This document shows positions 23,244-32,564 of a DNA stretch of 64,000 bases, one piece after another; positions within the stretch are counted from its first letter, which is position 1, and every line of letters begins with the position of its first letter. The position numbers and the translations under genes are program-made. The notes beneath the pieces were generated by a model. That model searched no databases and was not told where the DNA came from. It saw only the letters and a list, made by a program, of their open reading frames with translations. Source of the DNA: Novosphingobium profundi (GTDB taxonomy: Bacteria; Pseudomonadota; Alphaproteobacteria; Sphingomonadales; Sphingomonadaceae); NCBI RefSeq assembly GCF_020524485.1, contig NZ_JAIVLF010000001.1:248001-312000 (forward strand). The letters run 5' to 3'.

Positions 23244-24251
23244 TTATCCCAGCGCAATATTCTGGAGGTCGTGGCCGACAAGGATCTCGCCCGCGTAGTT
23301 GGTGGCGGCGGCCTCCTTCCACATGGCGTCGGTGATCCACTCCATGTCGCCGGGCACGAAGTGGGTCAGCACCAGCTTCTTGGCGCGGGCCTGCGTCGCA
23401 ATCTTGCCGACATCCTCCGCCGACGTGTGCGAATTGAGGATGTGGTTGCGGAATGCTTCGCCTTGCTGGGCGCGCTTCACGAGGGCATCGACGCCGGGGA
23501 TATAGAGCGTCTCGTGGACGAGGACGTCACAGTCGCGCGCGAATTCGGCGAGCGCGGGGTTGTAGGCGGTGTCGCCCGAGATGACGATGCTGCCGTAGGG
23601 GGTCTCGAAGCGGTAGGCGAGGTCCTTGATCGGCGGGTGCGGGGTGGTGAGCGCAGTCACCCGAACCACACCGTCGTCCATGACTAGCCCCTCCCTGGCG
23701 TCGAATTCATGGACTTCCAGGAGTGTAGCGGGATCGGTGCGGCCCTCGTCCGCGATGCGGGTGTGGATGTCGGAACTGTGCGTGGCCCAGTAGTTGCGCG
23801 CCATGTCGGCAAGGCCCCTGGGGCCATAGGCGTCGATCTTCTGGCGCAGGTCGCCTGCGACCCAGGTGTTGTAGACGAGGTTGCCGAATTCCAGTTCGTG
23901 ATCGGAATGCATGTGCGAGATGAAGATCGCGCGCATCTTGGCCATGTCCAGGCCAGCCTTGAAGGCCTGTGCGCTCACGCCCATGCCGCAGTCGATGATG
24001 TAGACGTTGCCGTCGACGACGATGGCATTGGCCGGGTTCGAGCGCGTGCCGCCGACGCGCGGACCGCCCTTGGTGCCCAGCAGCACGAGCCGTGCGCCTT
24101 TCTCGCTGGCGGCCTCGGAGGCGCCAACCGAACCTGGCTGGGCCAGCAGTCGCGCGCCGGGAAGGGCGAGCATGGCTCCGGTGGCACCCATCAGCGAGGC
24201 GCGCAGCAGAGCGCGACGGCCAAGGACGGGGGGATGGAATTGGGGCTTCAT
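23244..24251 (-). CDS. Tat-exported metallo-beta-lactamase-fold hydrolase
   Basis: This 335-residue protein has a twin-arginine type leader (GRRALLRASLMGATGAMLAL). Its MBL domain has the zinc motif HMHSDH (H113, H115, D117, H118), VISGDTAYNP and a late ligand in LVLTHFVPGD. The arrangement resembles the tRNase Z/arylsulfatase (AtsA) subgroup, in exported form. The start has GGAGAGG upstream; frames extending to 24584 are fortuitous. It is the first gene of an operon with a porin and an aromatic-acid permease, so it probably hydrolyses an incoming ester, sulfate or lactone in the periplasm (inference). Confidence 0.85.
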   Translation of the reverse strand: MKPQFHPPVLGRRALLRASLMGATGAMLALPGARLLAQPGSVGASEAASEKGARLVLLGTKGGPRVGGTRSNPANAIVVDGNVYIIDCGMGVSAQAFKAGLDMAKMRAIFISHMHSDHELEFGNLVYNTWVAGDLRQKIDAYGPRGLADMARNYWATHSSDIHTRIADEGRTDPATLLEVHEFDAREGLVMDDGVVRVTALTTPHPPIKDLAYRFETPYGSIVISGDTAYNPALAEFARDCDVLVHETLYIPGVDALVKRAQQGEAFRNHILNSHTSAEDVGKIATQARAKKLVLTHFVPGDMEWITDAMWKEAAATNYAGEILVGHDLQNIALG

Positions 24252-24340
24252 CAGGACCTCTCCACGCGTTTTTATCTGACCCTTTGCGGGCTGCTTGAGG
24301 GCCGATTTACAGGTCACGGCGACGTGCGTCAATACGAATA

Positions 24341-24353
24341 AGAATCTGGTTCT
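24341..24353. promoter_or_regulatory. Imperfect inverted repeat, candidate TetR operator
   Basis: AGAATCTGGTTCT reads as an imperfect palindrome (10 of 13 positions symmetric) in the 139-bp gap between the divergent hydrolase and TetR genes. Assignment is tentative. Confidence 0.3.
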
Positions 24354-24390
24354 GTTTTGTGTGGCGTGGACACGGCCGCCGAGATCGGCG

Positions 24391-25053
24391 ATGGCTCGCA
24401 CGATGAACACGCCGTCAGACGATCTCGACGAGGACTTCGAACGCGCCGGTGTCCCGCGCGCGCTGCAGTCGCGCAGCCGCCTCCTGCGCGACACCCTGAT
24501 CCGGATTTCGCTGGATATCGCGCGGCGTCGTTCCTTCGACGATGTCGGCATCGTCGAGATATGCGGGCAGGCCGGATGTTCCACGGGGGCCTTCTACGCC
24601 CGATTTCCCGACAAGCTGACACTGTTCAAGGCGGTAATGGTCATGGCGGCGGCCGAATCGCGCCCCTTGCTCGAGACAATCGTGCGCGAGACGCCCTTTC
24701 CGGATATCCTTGATCGGTTACTGGCCGAACAGGTGCGTCGCTTCGACGGACAGGACGCTTTCTTCCGTTCTGCGTTCCGGGTCAGCCTGGTCGACCCGGA
24801 GGCCTGGGAGCCGTTTCGTCGTAACGCCCGCAACCTGGCCTCGGTCTATCTCGAACGGGTCCGCGCGGAACCGGGCGTCGTTGCCGAGAGCATCGATGAA
24901 GGCCGCATCCGCTTTGCCTTCCAGGTCATGTATGGCGTTCTCAACAATACCGTCAGTAACCAGCCGGGGCCCTACACGTTCGCGGATCCGGCCTTCCCGA
25001 GATTGCTCGGGATCGCGATGCGCGAAACGATGGGCCTGCAGCTGCGCGCCTGA
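24391..25053 (+). CDS. TetR/AcrR family transcriptional regulator
   Basis: This 220-residue protein has an N-terminal helix-turn-helix (VGIVEICGQAGCSTGAFYARFPDKLTLFKAV) and an unassigned ligand-binding domain. I choose 24391 as the start, with GAGA upstream; 24403 is an alternative and the longer frame from 24295 lacks a site. It is divergent from the hydrolase-porin-MFS operon and so most likely represses it and itself. Its C-terminal end is convergent with the histidine kinase gene. Confidence 0.85.
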   Translation: MARTMNTPSDDLDEDFERAGVPRALQSRSRLLRDTLIRISLDIARRRSFDDVGIVEICGQAGCSTGAFYARFPDKLTLFKAVMVMAAAESRPLLETIVRETPFPDILDRLLAEQVRRFDGQDAFFRSAFRVSLVDPEAWEPFRRNARNLASVYLERVRAEPGVVAESIDEGRIRFAFQVMYGVLNNTVSNQPGPYTFADPAFPRLLGIAMRETMGLQLRA

Positions 25054-25077
25054 GACGGCGCGATGTGAGGCGTGGTT

Positions 25078-26502
25078 TCAGGCGCTTGGGGCCTGCGGCA
25101 TCGCCTCGACCGGGGCCGCAAAGGCGATCGTGACGCGAAGGCCGGGGGTCATGGACTCGACATGGACCGCCGCGCCGACACGCTGCGCGGCCGAGCGTAC
25201 GATGGCAAAGCCTAGCCCGCTGCCGCCGGGACCTGAGCCGGGCTGAAAGCGCACGAAGCGCTGACCAAGCTGCGCCATGTCCGCCTCGGCAAGGCCGGGC
25301 CCGCGGTCGGTGACCGAGAGGGCGCCTTCCTGCGTGATCGCAATCTCCACCTCGCCCCCGCTGCCGCCGTAGCGGATCGCGTTGTCGACAAGATTGGAGA
25401 GCATCTCGAAGACCAGCGTGCGGTGCGCCCAGACCCGGACCGGTTCGTCGGGGGCATCGAGCTGAAGTTCGACACGGCCTGCGATGGCCTGTCCGATGCG
25501 CCGGTTGATGACGGCGACGGCCACTTCGTGCAGGTCCACCTGTTCGCGCTCCGGCTCCACACCGGCTTCCTCGGCACGGGCGAGGGCAAGAAGCTGGGTC
25601 ATCAGGTGTTCGAGGCGATCGGCGGCATCGGCGATCTCGCGCAGGGCATCGGGATCGCCGCGCCGGGCCAGGGCCAGTTGCACCTTGAGCGTGGAGAGGG
25701 GCGTGCGCATCTGGTGCGAGGCATCGGCGGTGAAGCGGCGCATGCCCGCCGTCGCCGTATCGAGGCGTTCGAGCAGGCTGTCGAAGGCGCGCGAGAGGGG
25801 CACTAGTTCGCGCGGCAGGGGCCCCGCATCGAGCGGGGACAGGTCGGGCGCGGCCCGGCGCGAACGCCGCGCGACCGCTTCGCGCAGGCGCGCAAGCGGG
25901 CGCAGGCTCCAGCCGAGCGCAGGGCGCAGGAGGAGGACGGCAAGGCCGATCAGAAGCGCCTCGCCCAGCACCAGGGCAAGGATCAGACGGCGGCCGAGCG
26001 CGCGGCGGTGCTCCAGCGTTTCCGCGATCTGGACCGACACCGGCGCGGCGATGCCGGGGAGGTGCCGGTGCAGTTCGGCGATGCGGATGACGCGCCCGCG
26101 AAAGGTGGCGAAGCGGTAGCTGGGCTCGCTTGTGACATCGCCGGTTTCCAGGGCTGGCGGGCGCGCCGGGGGTAGCCCCGGGTCGCCCGTCAGCGTTTTC
26201 GTGCCCACCGCGACCCGGTAGAACACGGCATCGCGCTGCGGGTTTTCGAGCATGCCGAACGCGGCGGCGGGAAGGTCGAGCGTGACCTCGCCCCGTTCGG
26301 CCTCGACCGTTTCGGCGATGGCTCCCAGTGCGCCGCCCAGCACGCGGTCGTTGGCGCGGCGCACCGCGTCGGTGACGATGAGCGCGCCGATCACGCCCAG
26401 GACGATGGCAACGCCCACCATCGGGCCGAGCATCGCGACGAGCAGGCGCGTGCGCAGGGCCGGAGTGGGGGCCGGAATGGGGGAAGTTGCCTCAGCCGAC
26501 AT
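25078..26502 (-). CDS. Sensor histidine kinase, TctE-like
   Basis: This 474-residue membrane kinase has a first membrane helix at about residues 20-43, a periplasmic domain of the 2CSK type (GALGAIAETVEAERGEV...), a second helix near residues 165-185, and a HAMP-like linker. The H-box is DASHQMRTPLSTLK, with N-box NLVDNAIRYGG and G-box GPGGSGLGFAIV. It overlaps the response-regulator gene by 11 nt. TctE-type sensors control tricarboxylate uptake, which agrees with the CitMHS transporter across the divergent promoter. Confidence 0.88.
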   Translation of the reverse strand: MSAEATSPIPAPTPALRTRLLVAMLGPMVGVAIVLGVIGALIVTDAVRRANDRVLGGALGAIAETVEAERGEVTLDLPAAAFGMLENPQRDAVFYRVAVGTKTLTGDPGLPPARPPALETGDVTSEPSYRFATFRGRVIRIAELHRHLPGIAAPVSVQIAETLEHRRALGRRLILALVLGEALLIGLAVLLLRPALGWSLRPLARLREAVARRSRRAAPDLSPLDAGPLPRELVPLSRAFDSLLERLDTATAGMRRFTADASHQMRTPLSTLKVQLALARRGDPDALREIADAADRLEHLMTQLLALARAEEAGVEPEREQVDLHEVAVAVINRRIGQAIAGRVELQLDAPDEPVRVWAHRTLVFEMLSNLVDNAIRYGGSGGEVEIAITQEGALSVTDRGPGLAEADMAQLGQRFVRFQPGSGPGGSGLGFAIVRSAAQRVGAAVHVESMTPGLRVTIAFAAPVEAMPQAPSA

Positions 26503-27157
26503 CGAGCAGGTAGCCGACCCCGCGCACTGTCCGTATGGCGGGCCCGTCCGGGGCCAGCTTGGCGCGCAGGCGCGTGATGTGGACTTCCAGGGCGTTCTGG
26601 CCGACCGGTTCGTCGAGCCCGAACACCTCGCCCTGAAGGACCTGACGGGTGACCAGCTGGCCTGCGCGGGTGGCCAGAGCGTCGAGTACGGCGGCCTCGC
26701 GGCGGCGCAGGTCGAGCGTGCGCCCGGCCACGCTGGCCGCTCCCGTCGAGCGGTTGATCTGCAAGGTGCCGATGGTGAGTTCGGGGGTGGGATCGCCGCC
26801 CCGGCGGCGACCGAGCGCGCGCACCCGTGCTTCCAGTTCTTCCGGCGCGAAGGGTTTGCGCAGGTAATCATCGGCGCCCAGGTCCAGCCCGCGCACCCGG
26901 TCATCGAGCGCATCGCGCGCGGTGAGCATGAGCACGGCCATGCGTTCTCCCCGCCGCCGCAGCGTGCTCAGCACCTCGAAGCCGTCGATGTCGGGCAGGC
27001 CCACGTCGAGGATGAGCGCGGCGTAGGGTTCCTGCTGCGTGAAGAGCAAAGCGTCCTGCCCGCTCGCGACGTGATCGACAGCGTGGCCGGAGCTGCGCAG
27101 CAGGTTCACGAGGCTGCGGGCGAGTTGATCGTCGTCTTCGACAAGGAGGATGCGCAA
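26492..27157 (-). CDS. OmpR-family response regulator, TctD-like
   Basis: This 221-residue protein has a receiver domain with acidic pocket D8/D9, phospho-acceptor D51, T79 and K101. It is followed by a winged-helix DNA-binding domain (LDLRRREAAVLDALATRAGQ ... TVRGVGYLLDVG). It is paired with the TctE-like kinase and is divergent from the binding protein/porin/citrate transporter genes, which are its probable targets. The promoter gap to the GTG start at 27264 is 106 bp. Confidence 0.9.
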   Translation of the reverse strand: MRILLVEDDDQLARSLVNLLRSSGHAVDHVASGQDALLFTQQEPYAALILDVGLPDIDGFEVLSTLRRRGERMAVLMLTARDALDDRVRGLDLGADDYLRKPFAPEELEARVRALGRRRGGDPTPELTIGTLQINRSTGAASVAGRTLDLRRREAAVLDALATRAGQLVTRQVLQGEVFGLDEPVGQNALEVHITRLRAKLAPDGPAIRTVRGVGYLLDVG

Positions 27158-27263
27158 GGCGGGAAAGACCCCTGAAAGGTTGCTGACAGCAAGTTTGATT
27201 AGATCGACGCCACTGGCGGCTTACCCGACGCAAGGTGCGGGGAGCGAGAGGAGCTTGAGTGTC

Positions 27264-28340
27264 GTGCGTTCATACCTGATTTTCGGTGTCTTCCTAGGGG
27301 GGCTGGCGGCTTTGGCTTTTCTGGTCTGGTCGTATCTCGGCCAGGATGGCGAGGCGGCGCGTGTGGCCCGGGCCCTGCGCGAAGGGGGCGTGGTCGAGGT
27401 CTACGCAAATGTCGATGCGGACGCCATCACCCCGCTGATCGCCGCGTTCGAGCGCCGCAGTGCGGGCATTAGGGTGCGTTACCATGACCTCAGCGCCGAT
27501 GCGCTCGATGCGCGTTTCCGCCGGGAGGCCGATGCGGGCAAGGTGGGCGCGGACATTGTCTGGTCCTCGGCCATGGCCATGCAGGCCAAGCTCGTCAACG
27601 ACGGCTATGCGCAGACTTATGCGAGCCCGGAAAAGGGGGCGCTTCCCGCAGAGACGGTGTGGAATGACCAGTCCTACCGCATCACCGCCGAGCCGGTTGC
27701 CATTGCCTACAACCGCGAGCAGGTGGCTGAGCAAGAGCTTGCGCGCACCCATGCGGCCTTTACGCAGATGCTGCGGGCGCGGCGCACGGATCTTGCCGGC
27801 AAGATCGCGACCTACGATCCCGCGCGCTCGGGGATCGGGTACCTCTTCCTCACCCAGGACCTCGCCGCGACACGCGACACGCAGGCCCTGCTCGAGGCGA
27901 TGGGGGCAACCCGGCCGGTCCTGATGGAGACCACAGGCGCCATGCTCGATGCCGTGGCGCGCGGCGATGTGACGTTTGCCTACAACGTGGTGGGTCCTTA
28001 CGCCGAGGAGCGTGCCAAGGCCGATCCGCGCATCGGCGTGCTCTACCCTGAAGATTATTCCATCGTGGCCTCGCGCGTGGCCTTCATCGCGCACGGTGCC
28101 CCGCATCCGGCTGCCGCGCGCCTGTTCCTCGATTTCCTGCTTTCGCGTGAAGGCCAGAACATCCTCGCGCGGGCCGGACTGCCGCCGGTGCGCGGCGATG
28201 TGGCCCCGCCGCGCCTCGCTCCCGGACAGGCCCGCGCCATTCCCGGCGGCCCCCGTCTTTTCGTCAATCTCGATCCGATCAAGCGCCAGCGTGTCCTCGA
28301 CACGTGGAACGCCGCGCTTGCCCAAGGAAAGTCCCCCTGA
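27264..28340 (+). CDS. Membrane-anchored extracellular solute-binding protein (Fe3+/tricarboxylate-like)
   Basis: This 358-residue type-II binding protein has an N-terminal hydrophobic helix (YLIFGVFLGGLAALAFLVW) without a clear cleavage site, so it may stay tethered to the membrane. Segments VYANVDADAITPLIAAFERR, GADIVWSS and EPVAIAYNREQV, and a late VASRVAFIAHGAPHPAAARLF, resemble FutA/AfuA-like proteins. The GTG start at 27264 is preceded by AGGAG at a 10-base spacing. There is no ABC permease or ATPase gene nearby, so a sensory partner role for the TctE-like kinase is as likely as transport. The porin gene begins directly after its stop. Confidence 0.82.
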   Translation: MRSYLIFGVFLGGLAALAFLVWSYLGQDGEAARVARALREGGVVEVYANVDADAITPLIAAFERRSAGIRVRYHDLSADALDARFRREADAGKVGADIVWSSAMAMQAKLVNDGYAQTYASPEKGALPAETVWNDQSYRITAEPVAIAYNREQVAEQELARTHAAFTQMLRARRTDLAGKIATYDPARSGIGYLFLTQDLAATRDTQALLEAMGATRPVLMETTGAMLDAVARGDVTFAYNVVGPYAEERAKADPRIGVLYPEDYSIVASRVAFIAHGAPHPAAARLFLDFLLSREGQNILARAGLPPVRGDVAPPRLAPGQARAIPGGPRLFVNLDPIKRQRVLDTWNAALAQGKSP

Positions 28341-29870
28341 ATGCGCCTTCTTCCCACCAGCTGCGCGCTCGTTGCCCTAGTCGCGGCGAGCCCGGCCCTT
28401 GCCCAGACCCCGAGCCGTGAAGACCTGGCCGATCTTGTCCGCCGCCAGGCCGCCGAGATCGCCGAATTGCGCAGCCGCGTCGATGAGATCGCGACCCTGC
28501 GCGCGCGTGTCGAGCAGCTTGAAGGCCAGGGTGAGGCCGATGCCGTGCAGCTGGCGGCTGGTTCTGCGCCCCAGGCTGAGGTCGAGGCCGAGACAAAGAC
28601 CAAGGATGCCGCAGCGAAGACCGTGCACGTGGTCGTGACCCCGCCCTACGCACCGCAACTGGTGCCGCCGGGCCCGGCCGAGCGCGACATCGCGCGGGCG
28701 CGCTCGGCGAACCAGGCCGACGTGACCACCGAATGGGGCGCTGGCCTTCCTGTCTTCCATTCCGCTGACGGCCAGTACACCTTCAAGCCGCGCGGGCGCA
28801 TTCTGGCCGATGTCGGATCGACCTTCGGATCGGACCACGATGGGCGCAATCTGACCACCACGGGCATGCGCGCGCTGCGGCTGGGCTTCGAGGGCGGTGT
28901 GGGCACCCATTTCTTCTACCAGATCGAGGCTGACTTCTCGGAGAACCGGGCCGAGATCATGACCGCCTACATGGGCTGGCGCGACAGTCTGAGCGAGGAC
29001 GTCAGCTTCGATCTTCGCATGGGCCACCTGTTCAACGACCGCTCCTTCGATGGGGCGACGGGCTCGGATTCGACCGCCTTCCTCGAGCGCAGCGTGGTCC
29101 CCAACACGGTGGTCCCCGAGCGCGGCTATTACGGAGTGGGCGCGATGGGCCGGGTGTTCTTCCCGGGCGGGCACGTCTCGCTCTCGCTCACCGGTGACCG
29201 GGTCGACGGCGACCAGAGCGACAGCGACAGCCGCACGGTCATGGCGCGCGTGCACGTGAACCCGCTGCGCTCCAAACGCGGCGCGCTGCACCTGGGCGCC
29301 TGGGGCTTCGACGAGGCGCTGGCCTCTTCGGCGACCGACCTGACACGCAACACCTTCATGGGCACCCGTTTCAACGGGGCCCTGCGGGTCTCCACCGGGC
29401 CGCTGCCCGATGGCACCGGCACGACCGGCTACGGTCTTGAATTCGGTGGCTACCAGGGACCGGTCTGGTTCATGGCCGAGGCGGGCGAGCGCCACGCCCG
29501 GCGCGCCGGGGGACCGCCCGATTTCCGCACTCGCGCCTACAGCGCCTCGGCAGGCTGGTTCGTGACGGGCGAACTGCCGCCCTACAACCCGCGCACCGGC
29601 AACTTCGGGCAGCCGCACGTGCGCAACCCCGTCTTCGGCGGGGGCTCGGGCGCGCTGGAGCTGACCAGCCGCTACGAGGAAGTCTCGTTCCGCAATATTC
29701 CCAATCCCGCTGACGGCTGGACCGCGACGCTGGGAGCCAACTGGTACCTCAACAGCTTCACGCGCATCCAGCTCAACGGGATCTACTGGAGCATCACCGA
29801 CGCCGCCGGCCCTTACGCCGGAAGCGACAGCGGCCAGACCCTCGCCGCGCGTCTCGGCGTCACCTTCTGA
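28341..29870 (+). CDS. Phosphate-selective porin O/P-family outer-membrane porin
   Basis: This 509-residue protein has a signal peptide (AALVAASPALAQ type) and a coiled-coil N-terminal region rich in A, E and R (about residues 25-65, a trimer-forming segment). It continues as a beta-barrel with FKPRGRILADVGSTFGSD, RALRLGFEGGVGTHFFYQIEADF and a C-terminal LAARLGVTF. OprO/P-like porins in xanthomonads and sphingomonads accompany citrate transporters. The ATG follows the preceding stop directly, so it is in the same operon as the binding protein. Confidence 0.87.
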   Translation: MRLLPTSCALVALVAASPALAQTPSREDLADLVRRQAAEIAELRSRVDEIATLRARVEQLEGQGEADAVQLAAGSAPQAEVEAETKTKDAAAKTVHVVVTPPYAPQLVPPGPAERDIARARSANQADVTTEWGAGLPVFHSADGQYTFKPRGRILADVGSTFGSDHDGRNLTTTGMRALRLGFEGGVGTHFFYQIEADFSENRAEIMTAYMGWRDSLSEDVSFDLRMGHLFNDRSFDGATGSDSTAFLERSVVPNTVVPERGYYGVGAMGRVFFPGGHVSLSLTGDRVDGDQSDSDSRTVMARVHVNPLRSKRGALHLGAWGFDEALASSATDLTRNTFMGTRFNGALRVSTGPLPDGTGTTGYGLEFGGYQGPVWFMAEAGERHARRAGGPPDFRTRAYSASAGWFVTGELPPYNPRTGNFGQPHVRNPVFGGGSGALELTSRYEEVSFRNIPNPADGWTATLGANWYLNSFTRIQLNGIYWSITDAAGPYAGSDSGQTLAARLGVTF

Positions 29871-29880
29871 CCGCAGCCCG

Positions 29881-29904
29881 GGCGCGCGGCCTCCCCCGCG
29901 CGCC
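29881..29904 (+). terminator. Possible attenuating hairpin between porin and citrate transporter
   Basis: A 9-bp stem GGCGCGCGG / CCGCGCGCC with a 6-nt loop is followed by TCTTC. The poor T-run suggests partial termination or an mRNA boundary. Confidence 0.4.
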
Positions 29905-29964
29905 TCTTCGGTCCTTGTCGAAATACCGCATTAAAACAGGCCAAAAGGCCATCAGGAGAGTTTC

Positions 29965-31320
29965 ATGTTAGCCTTCTTCGGACTTCTCACGGTCGTGTGC
30001 GTCGTCGGCCTGCTGCTGGCGCGGCTGGCCTCGCCGATCGTCGCGCTCGTGCTGGTCCCGCTCGTGGCCGGACTGGTCTACGGCTTCAGCCCCGAGGCGA
30101 TGTCCACCTTCTTCGGCGATGGCCTGGCGCGGGTCATGCAAGTGGCGACGATGTTCATCTTCGCCATCATCTTCTTCGGCGTGCTGCAGGACACTGGCTT
30201 CTTCCGCCCCTTCATCAACGGCCTGATCCGGGTGACACGCGGCAACGTGGTCTACGTGGCGGTCGGCACGACGCTGGTGGGGGCCTGCGCGCACCTGGAC
30301 GGGGCAGGGGCGACGACGTTCCTTCTCACCGTTCCCGCGCTGCTGCCACTTTACCTGCGCCTGGGCATGAGCCGCTATCTCCTGCTCATGCTGCTCGCGA
30401 CGGGGGCCGGCATTGCCAACATGCTGCCCTGGGCCGGGCCGCTCGGCCGTGCTGCGGCGGTGACCGGCATCGAGGTGACCGAACTGTGGCGCCCGCTCAT
30501 TCCGGTCCAGCTCGCTGGCATTGCGCTGCTCGCGGTTCTCGCCGTGTTCCTCGGCCTTCGTGAGCGCCGCCGGATTGCCGCGGCAGGTTCGCCCGAACAG
30601 GCCGTGCTGGAGGCCGATGGCACCCACATCGCGCACGTCGATGGGGCCGGGAAAGCCACCCGTCCCCAGGCCGCGCCGGAGCTGAGCGAGGAAGAGCAGG
30701 AACTGCTGCGCCCGCGCCTGATCTGGCTGAATGCCGCGATCTTCCTGGCCGTCCTGACCGTGCTCGTCGCCGGGATCCTGCCTGCGGCCTATACCTTTAT
30801 GATCGGCCTTTCGGTGCTCCTTACCTGCAACTACCGCTCGATCGACGAGCAGATGAAGCGGGTGCGCTCCCACTCGGGTCCCGCGCTGCTGATGGGCGCG
30901 ATCATCCTGTCGGCAGGCAGTTTCCTCGGCGTGCTCGATGGCAGCGGCATGCTCAAGGCCATGGCCGAGGCGCTGGTCGACTTCCTGCCGAGCTCGGCCG
31001 TCTCCATGCTGCATATCGTGATCGGCTTCTTCGGGCTTCCGCTCGAACTCGTCCTCAACACCGATGCCTACTACTTCGGACTGCTGCCGGTGGTGCTCCA
31101 GGTCGTCGAGCCGGTGGGCGTCACTCCGCAGGCCACTGTCTATGCCATGATCATCGGCAACATCATCGGCACCTTCATAAGCCCCTTCTCGCCCGCCATG
31201 TGGCTGGCGCTGGGTCTGGCCCAGGCCGATATCGGGCGCCACATCCGCTATTCGCTGCTGACGATGTGGGCCTTCTCCATCGCGGTCTTCGGCATCGGCT
31301 GGGCGCTCGGCCTGTTCTGA
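29965..31320 (+). CDS. CitMHS-family citrate:metal/H+ symporter
   Basis: This 451-residue inner-membrane protein has about 12 helices. Conserved CitMHS segments include MFIFAIIFFGVLQDTGFFRP, GACAHLDGAGATTFLLTVPA, a central cytoplasmic loop rich in charged residues (about 205-250), and LVLNTDAYYFGLLPVVLQ. It imports citrate complexed with a divalent metal in exchange with protons. AGGAG precedes the ATG. With the OprO/P porin, binding protein and TctDE-like sensor it forms a complete citrate/tricarboxylate acquisition unit. A strong terminator follows at 31347-31385. Confidence 0.9.
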   Translation: MLAFFGLLTVVCVVGLLLARLASPIVALVLVPLVAGLVYGFSPEAMSTFFGDGLARVMQVATMFIFAIIFFGVLQDTGFFRPFINGLIRVTRGNVVYVAVGTTLVGACAHLDGAGATTFLLTVPALLPLYLRLGMSRYLLLMLLATGAGIANMLPWAGPLGRAAAVTGIEVTELWRPLIPVQLAGIALLAVLAVFLGLRERRRIAAAGSPEQAVLEADGTHIAHVDGAGKATRPQAAPELSEEEQELLRPRLIWLNAAIFLAVLTVLVAGILPAAYTFMIGLSVLLTCNYRSIDEQMKRVRSHSGPALLMGAIILSAGSFLGVLDGSGMLKAMAEALVDFLPSSAVSMLHIVIGFFGLPLELVLNTDAYYFGLLPVVLQVVEPVGVTPQATVYAMIIGNIIGTFISPFSPAMWLALGLAQADIGRHIRYSLLTMWAFSIAVFGIGWALGLF

Positions 31321-31346
31321 TCGCAGCGGCCTTGAACCACCCATGA

Positions 31347-31385
31347 AAAAGGAGCCCCGGGACATCGCGTTCCGGGGCTCCTTTT
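31347..31385. terminator. Strong bidirectional rho-independent terminator
   Basis: A perfect 14-bp stem AAAAGGAGCCCCGG / CCGGGGCTCCTTTT encloses an 11-nt loop, with A-run and T-run at the flanks so that it works in both directions. It separates the citrate operon from the convergent arsenite pump gene. Confidence 0.9.
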
Positions 31386-31395
31386 CGTGTAAGGC

Positions 31396-32469
31396 TCAGC
31401 CGCGTTCCTCTGCGGGGACCGTGTCGGGAAACCAGCGCCGCCCGAAGCGGAAGGCAACGCCCACCAGGAGGATCAGCACCGGCACTTCCACCAGCGGGCC
31501 GATGACGGCGGCAAAGGCAACGGGCGAAGCCAGCCCGAAGGCGGCAATGGCGACCGCGATGGCCAGCTCGAAGTTGTTGCCCGCCGCGGTGAAGGCAACC
31601 GCGGTGGTGCGCGGATAGTCGCTTTCGATGAGGCGCCCCATGAAGAAGCTGATGGTGAACTGGATCACGAAGTAGATCGTGAGCGGGATCGCGATGCGCA
31701 GCGCATCGCCGGGCAGGGCCAGGATCTCGTTGCCCTTGAGGCTGAACATGGCAACGATGGTGAAGAGCAGCGCGACCAGCGTGACAGGACCGATCCTGGG
31801 CAGGAAGCTGCCTTCGTACCAGGCGTTGCCCCGTACGCGCACGAGGACCTTGCGGGTCAGGAACCCGGCGGCAAAGGGAATGCCAAGATAGATCAGCACG
31901 GCCTCGGCAATGGTCCAGAAGCTGACGTCGATGACGCTCCCCTCCAGCCCGAACAGCGGCGGCAGGACCGACAGGAAGAACCAGGCGTAGACGCTGAAGA
32001 ACAGAATCTGGAAGATCGAGTTGAAGGCAACGAGCGCGGCAACATACTGGTTGTCGCCTTTCGCCAGCTGGTTCCACACGATGACCATGGCGATGCAGCG
32101 GGCAAGGCCGATGAGGATCAGGCCGGTCATGTATTCCGGCGTGTCGGACAGGAACAGGACGGCGAGCGCGAACATCAGCACCGGCCCGATGATCCAGTTC
32201 TGAACCAGCGAGATCGCGAGGATGCGCTTGTCGTCGAGGATATGGGGGAGTTCCTCATAGCGCACCCGCGCCAGCGGCGGGTACATCATCAGGACGAGCC
32301 CGATCGCGATGGGGATGTTGGTGGTCCCCCACGAGAGGCCGTTGATCGCCGCGGGCAGGCCCGGGATGGCCGAGCCGAGCGTGACGCCTGTCGCCATCGC
32401 AAGGAAGATCCACAAGGTCAGGTAGCGGTCGAGAAAGGCGAGGCGCGCGCGTGGGGCGGGTGCGGACAT
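31396..32469 (-). CDS. acr3: ACR3-family arsenite efflux permease
   Basis: This 357-residue, ten-helix inner-membrane protein has the ACR3 landmarks [22 protein letters not shown] (catalytic cysteine) and [21 protein letters not shown]. It exports As(III) (and often Sb(III)) by proton antiport. The start at 32469 follows the ArsR gene by 95 bp on the same strand, so the two form an arsenite-inducible operon. No arsC reductase or arsH gene is in this window. A longer open frame to 32955 covers arsR and is not coding. Confidence 0.92.
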   Translation of the reverse strand: MSAPAPRARLAFLDRYLTLWIFLAMATGVTLGSAIPGLPAAINGLSWGTTNIPIAIGLVLMMYPPLARVRYEELPHILDDKRILAISLVQNWIIGPVLMFALAVLFLSDTPEYMTGLILIGLARCIAMVIVWNQLAKGDNQYVAALVAFNSIFQILFFSVYAWFFLSVLPPLFGLEGSVIDVSFWTIAEAVLIYLGIPFAAGFLTRKVLVRVRGNAWYEGSFLPRIGPVTLVALLFTIVAMFSLKGNEILALPGDALRIAIPLTIYFVIQFTISFFMGRLIESDYPRTTAVAFTAAGNNFELAIAVAIAAFGLASPVAFAAVIGPLVEVPVLILLVGVAFRFGRRWFPDTVPAEERG

Positions 32470-32564
32470 GGTCGAAAGAAACCTTCTGGGATCAGCGGGA
32501 GGAGGAGGCGGGGAAGTGAGGCGGTGGGACCGAACCTTTCGGGCCAGGCGCACCGCAACCAGCC

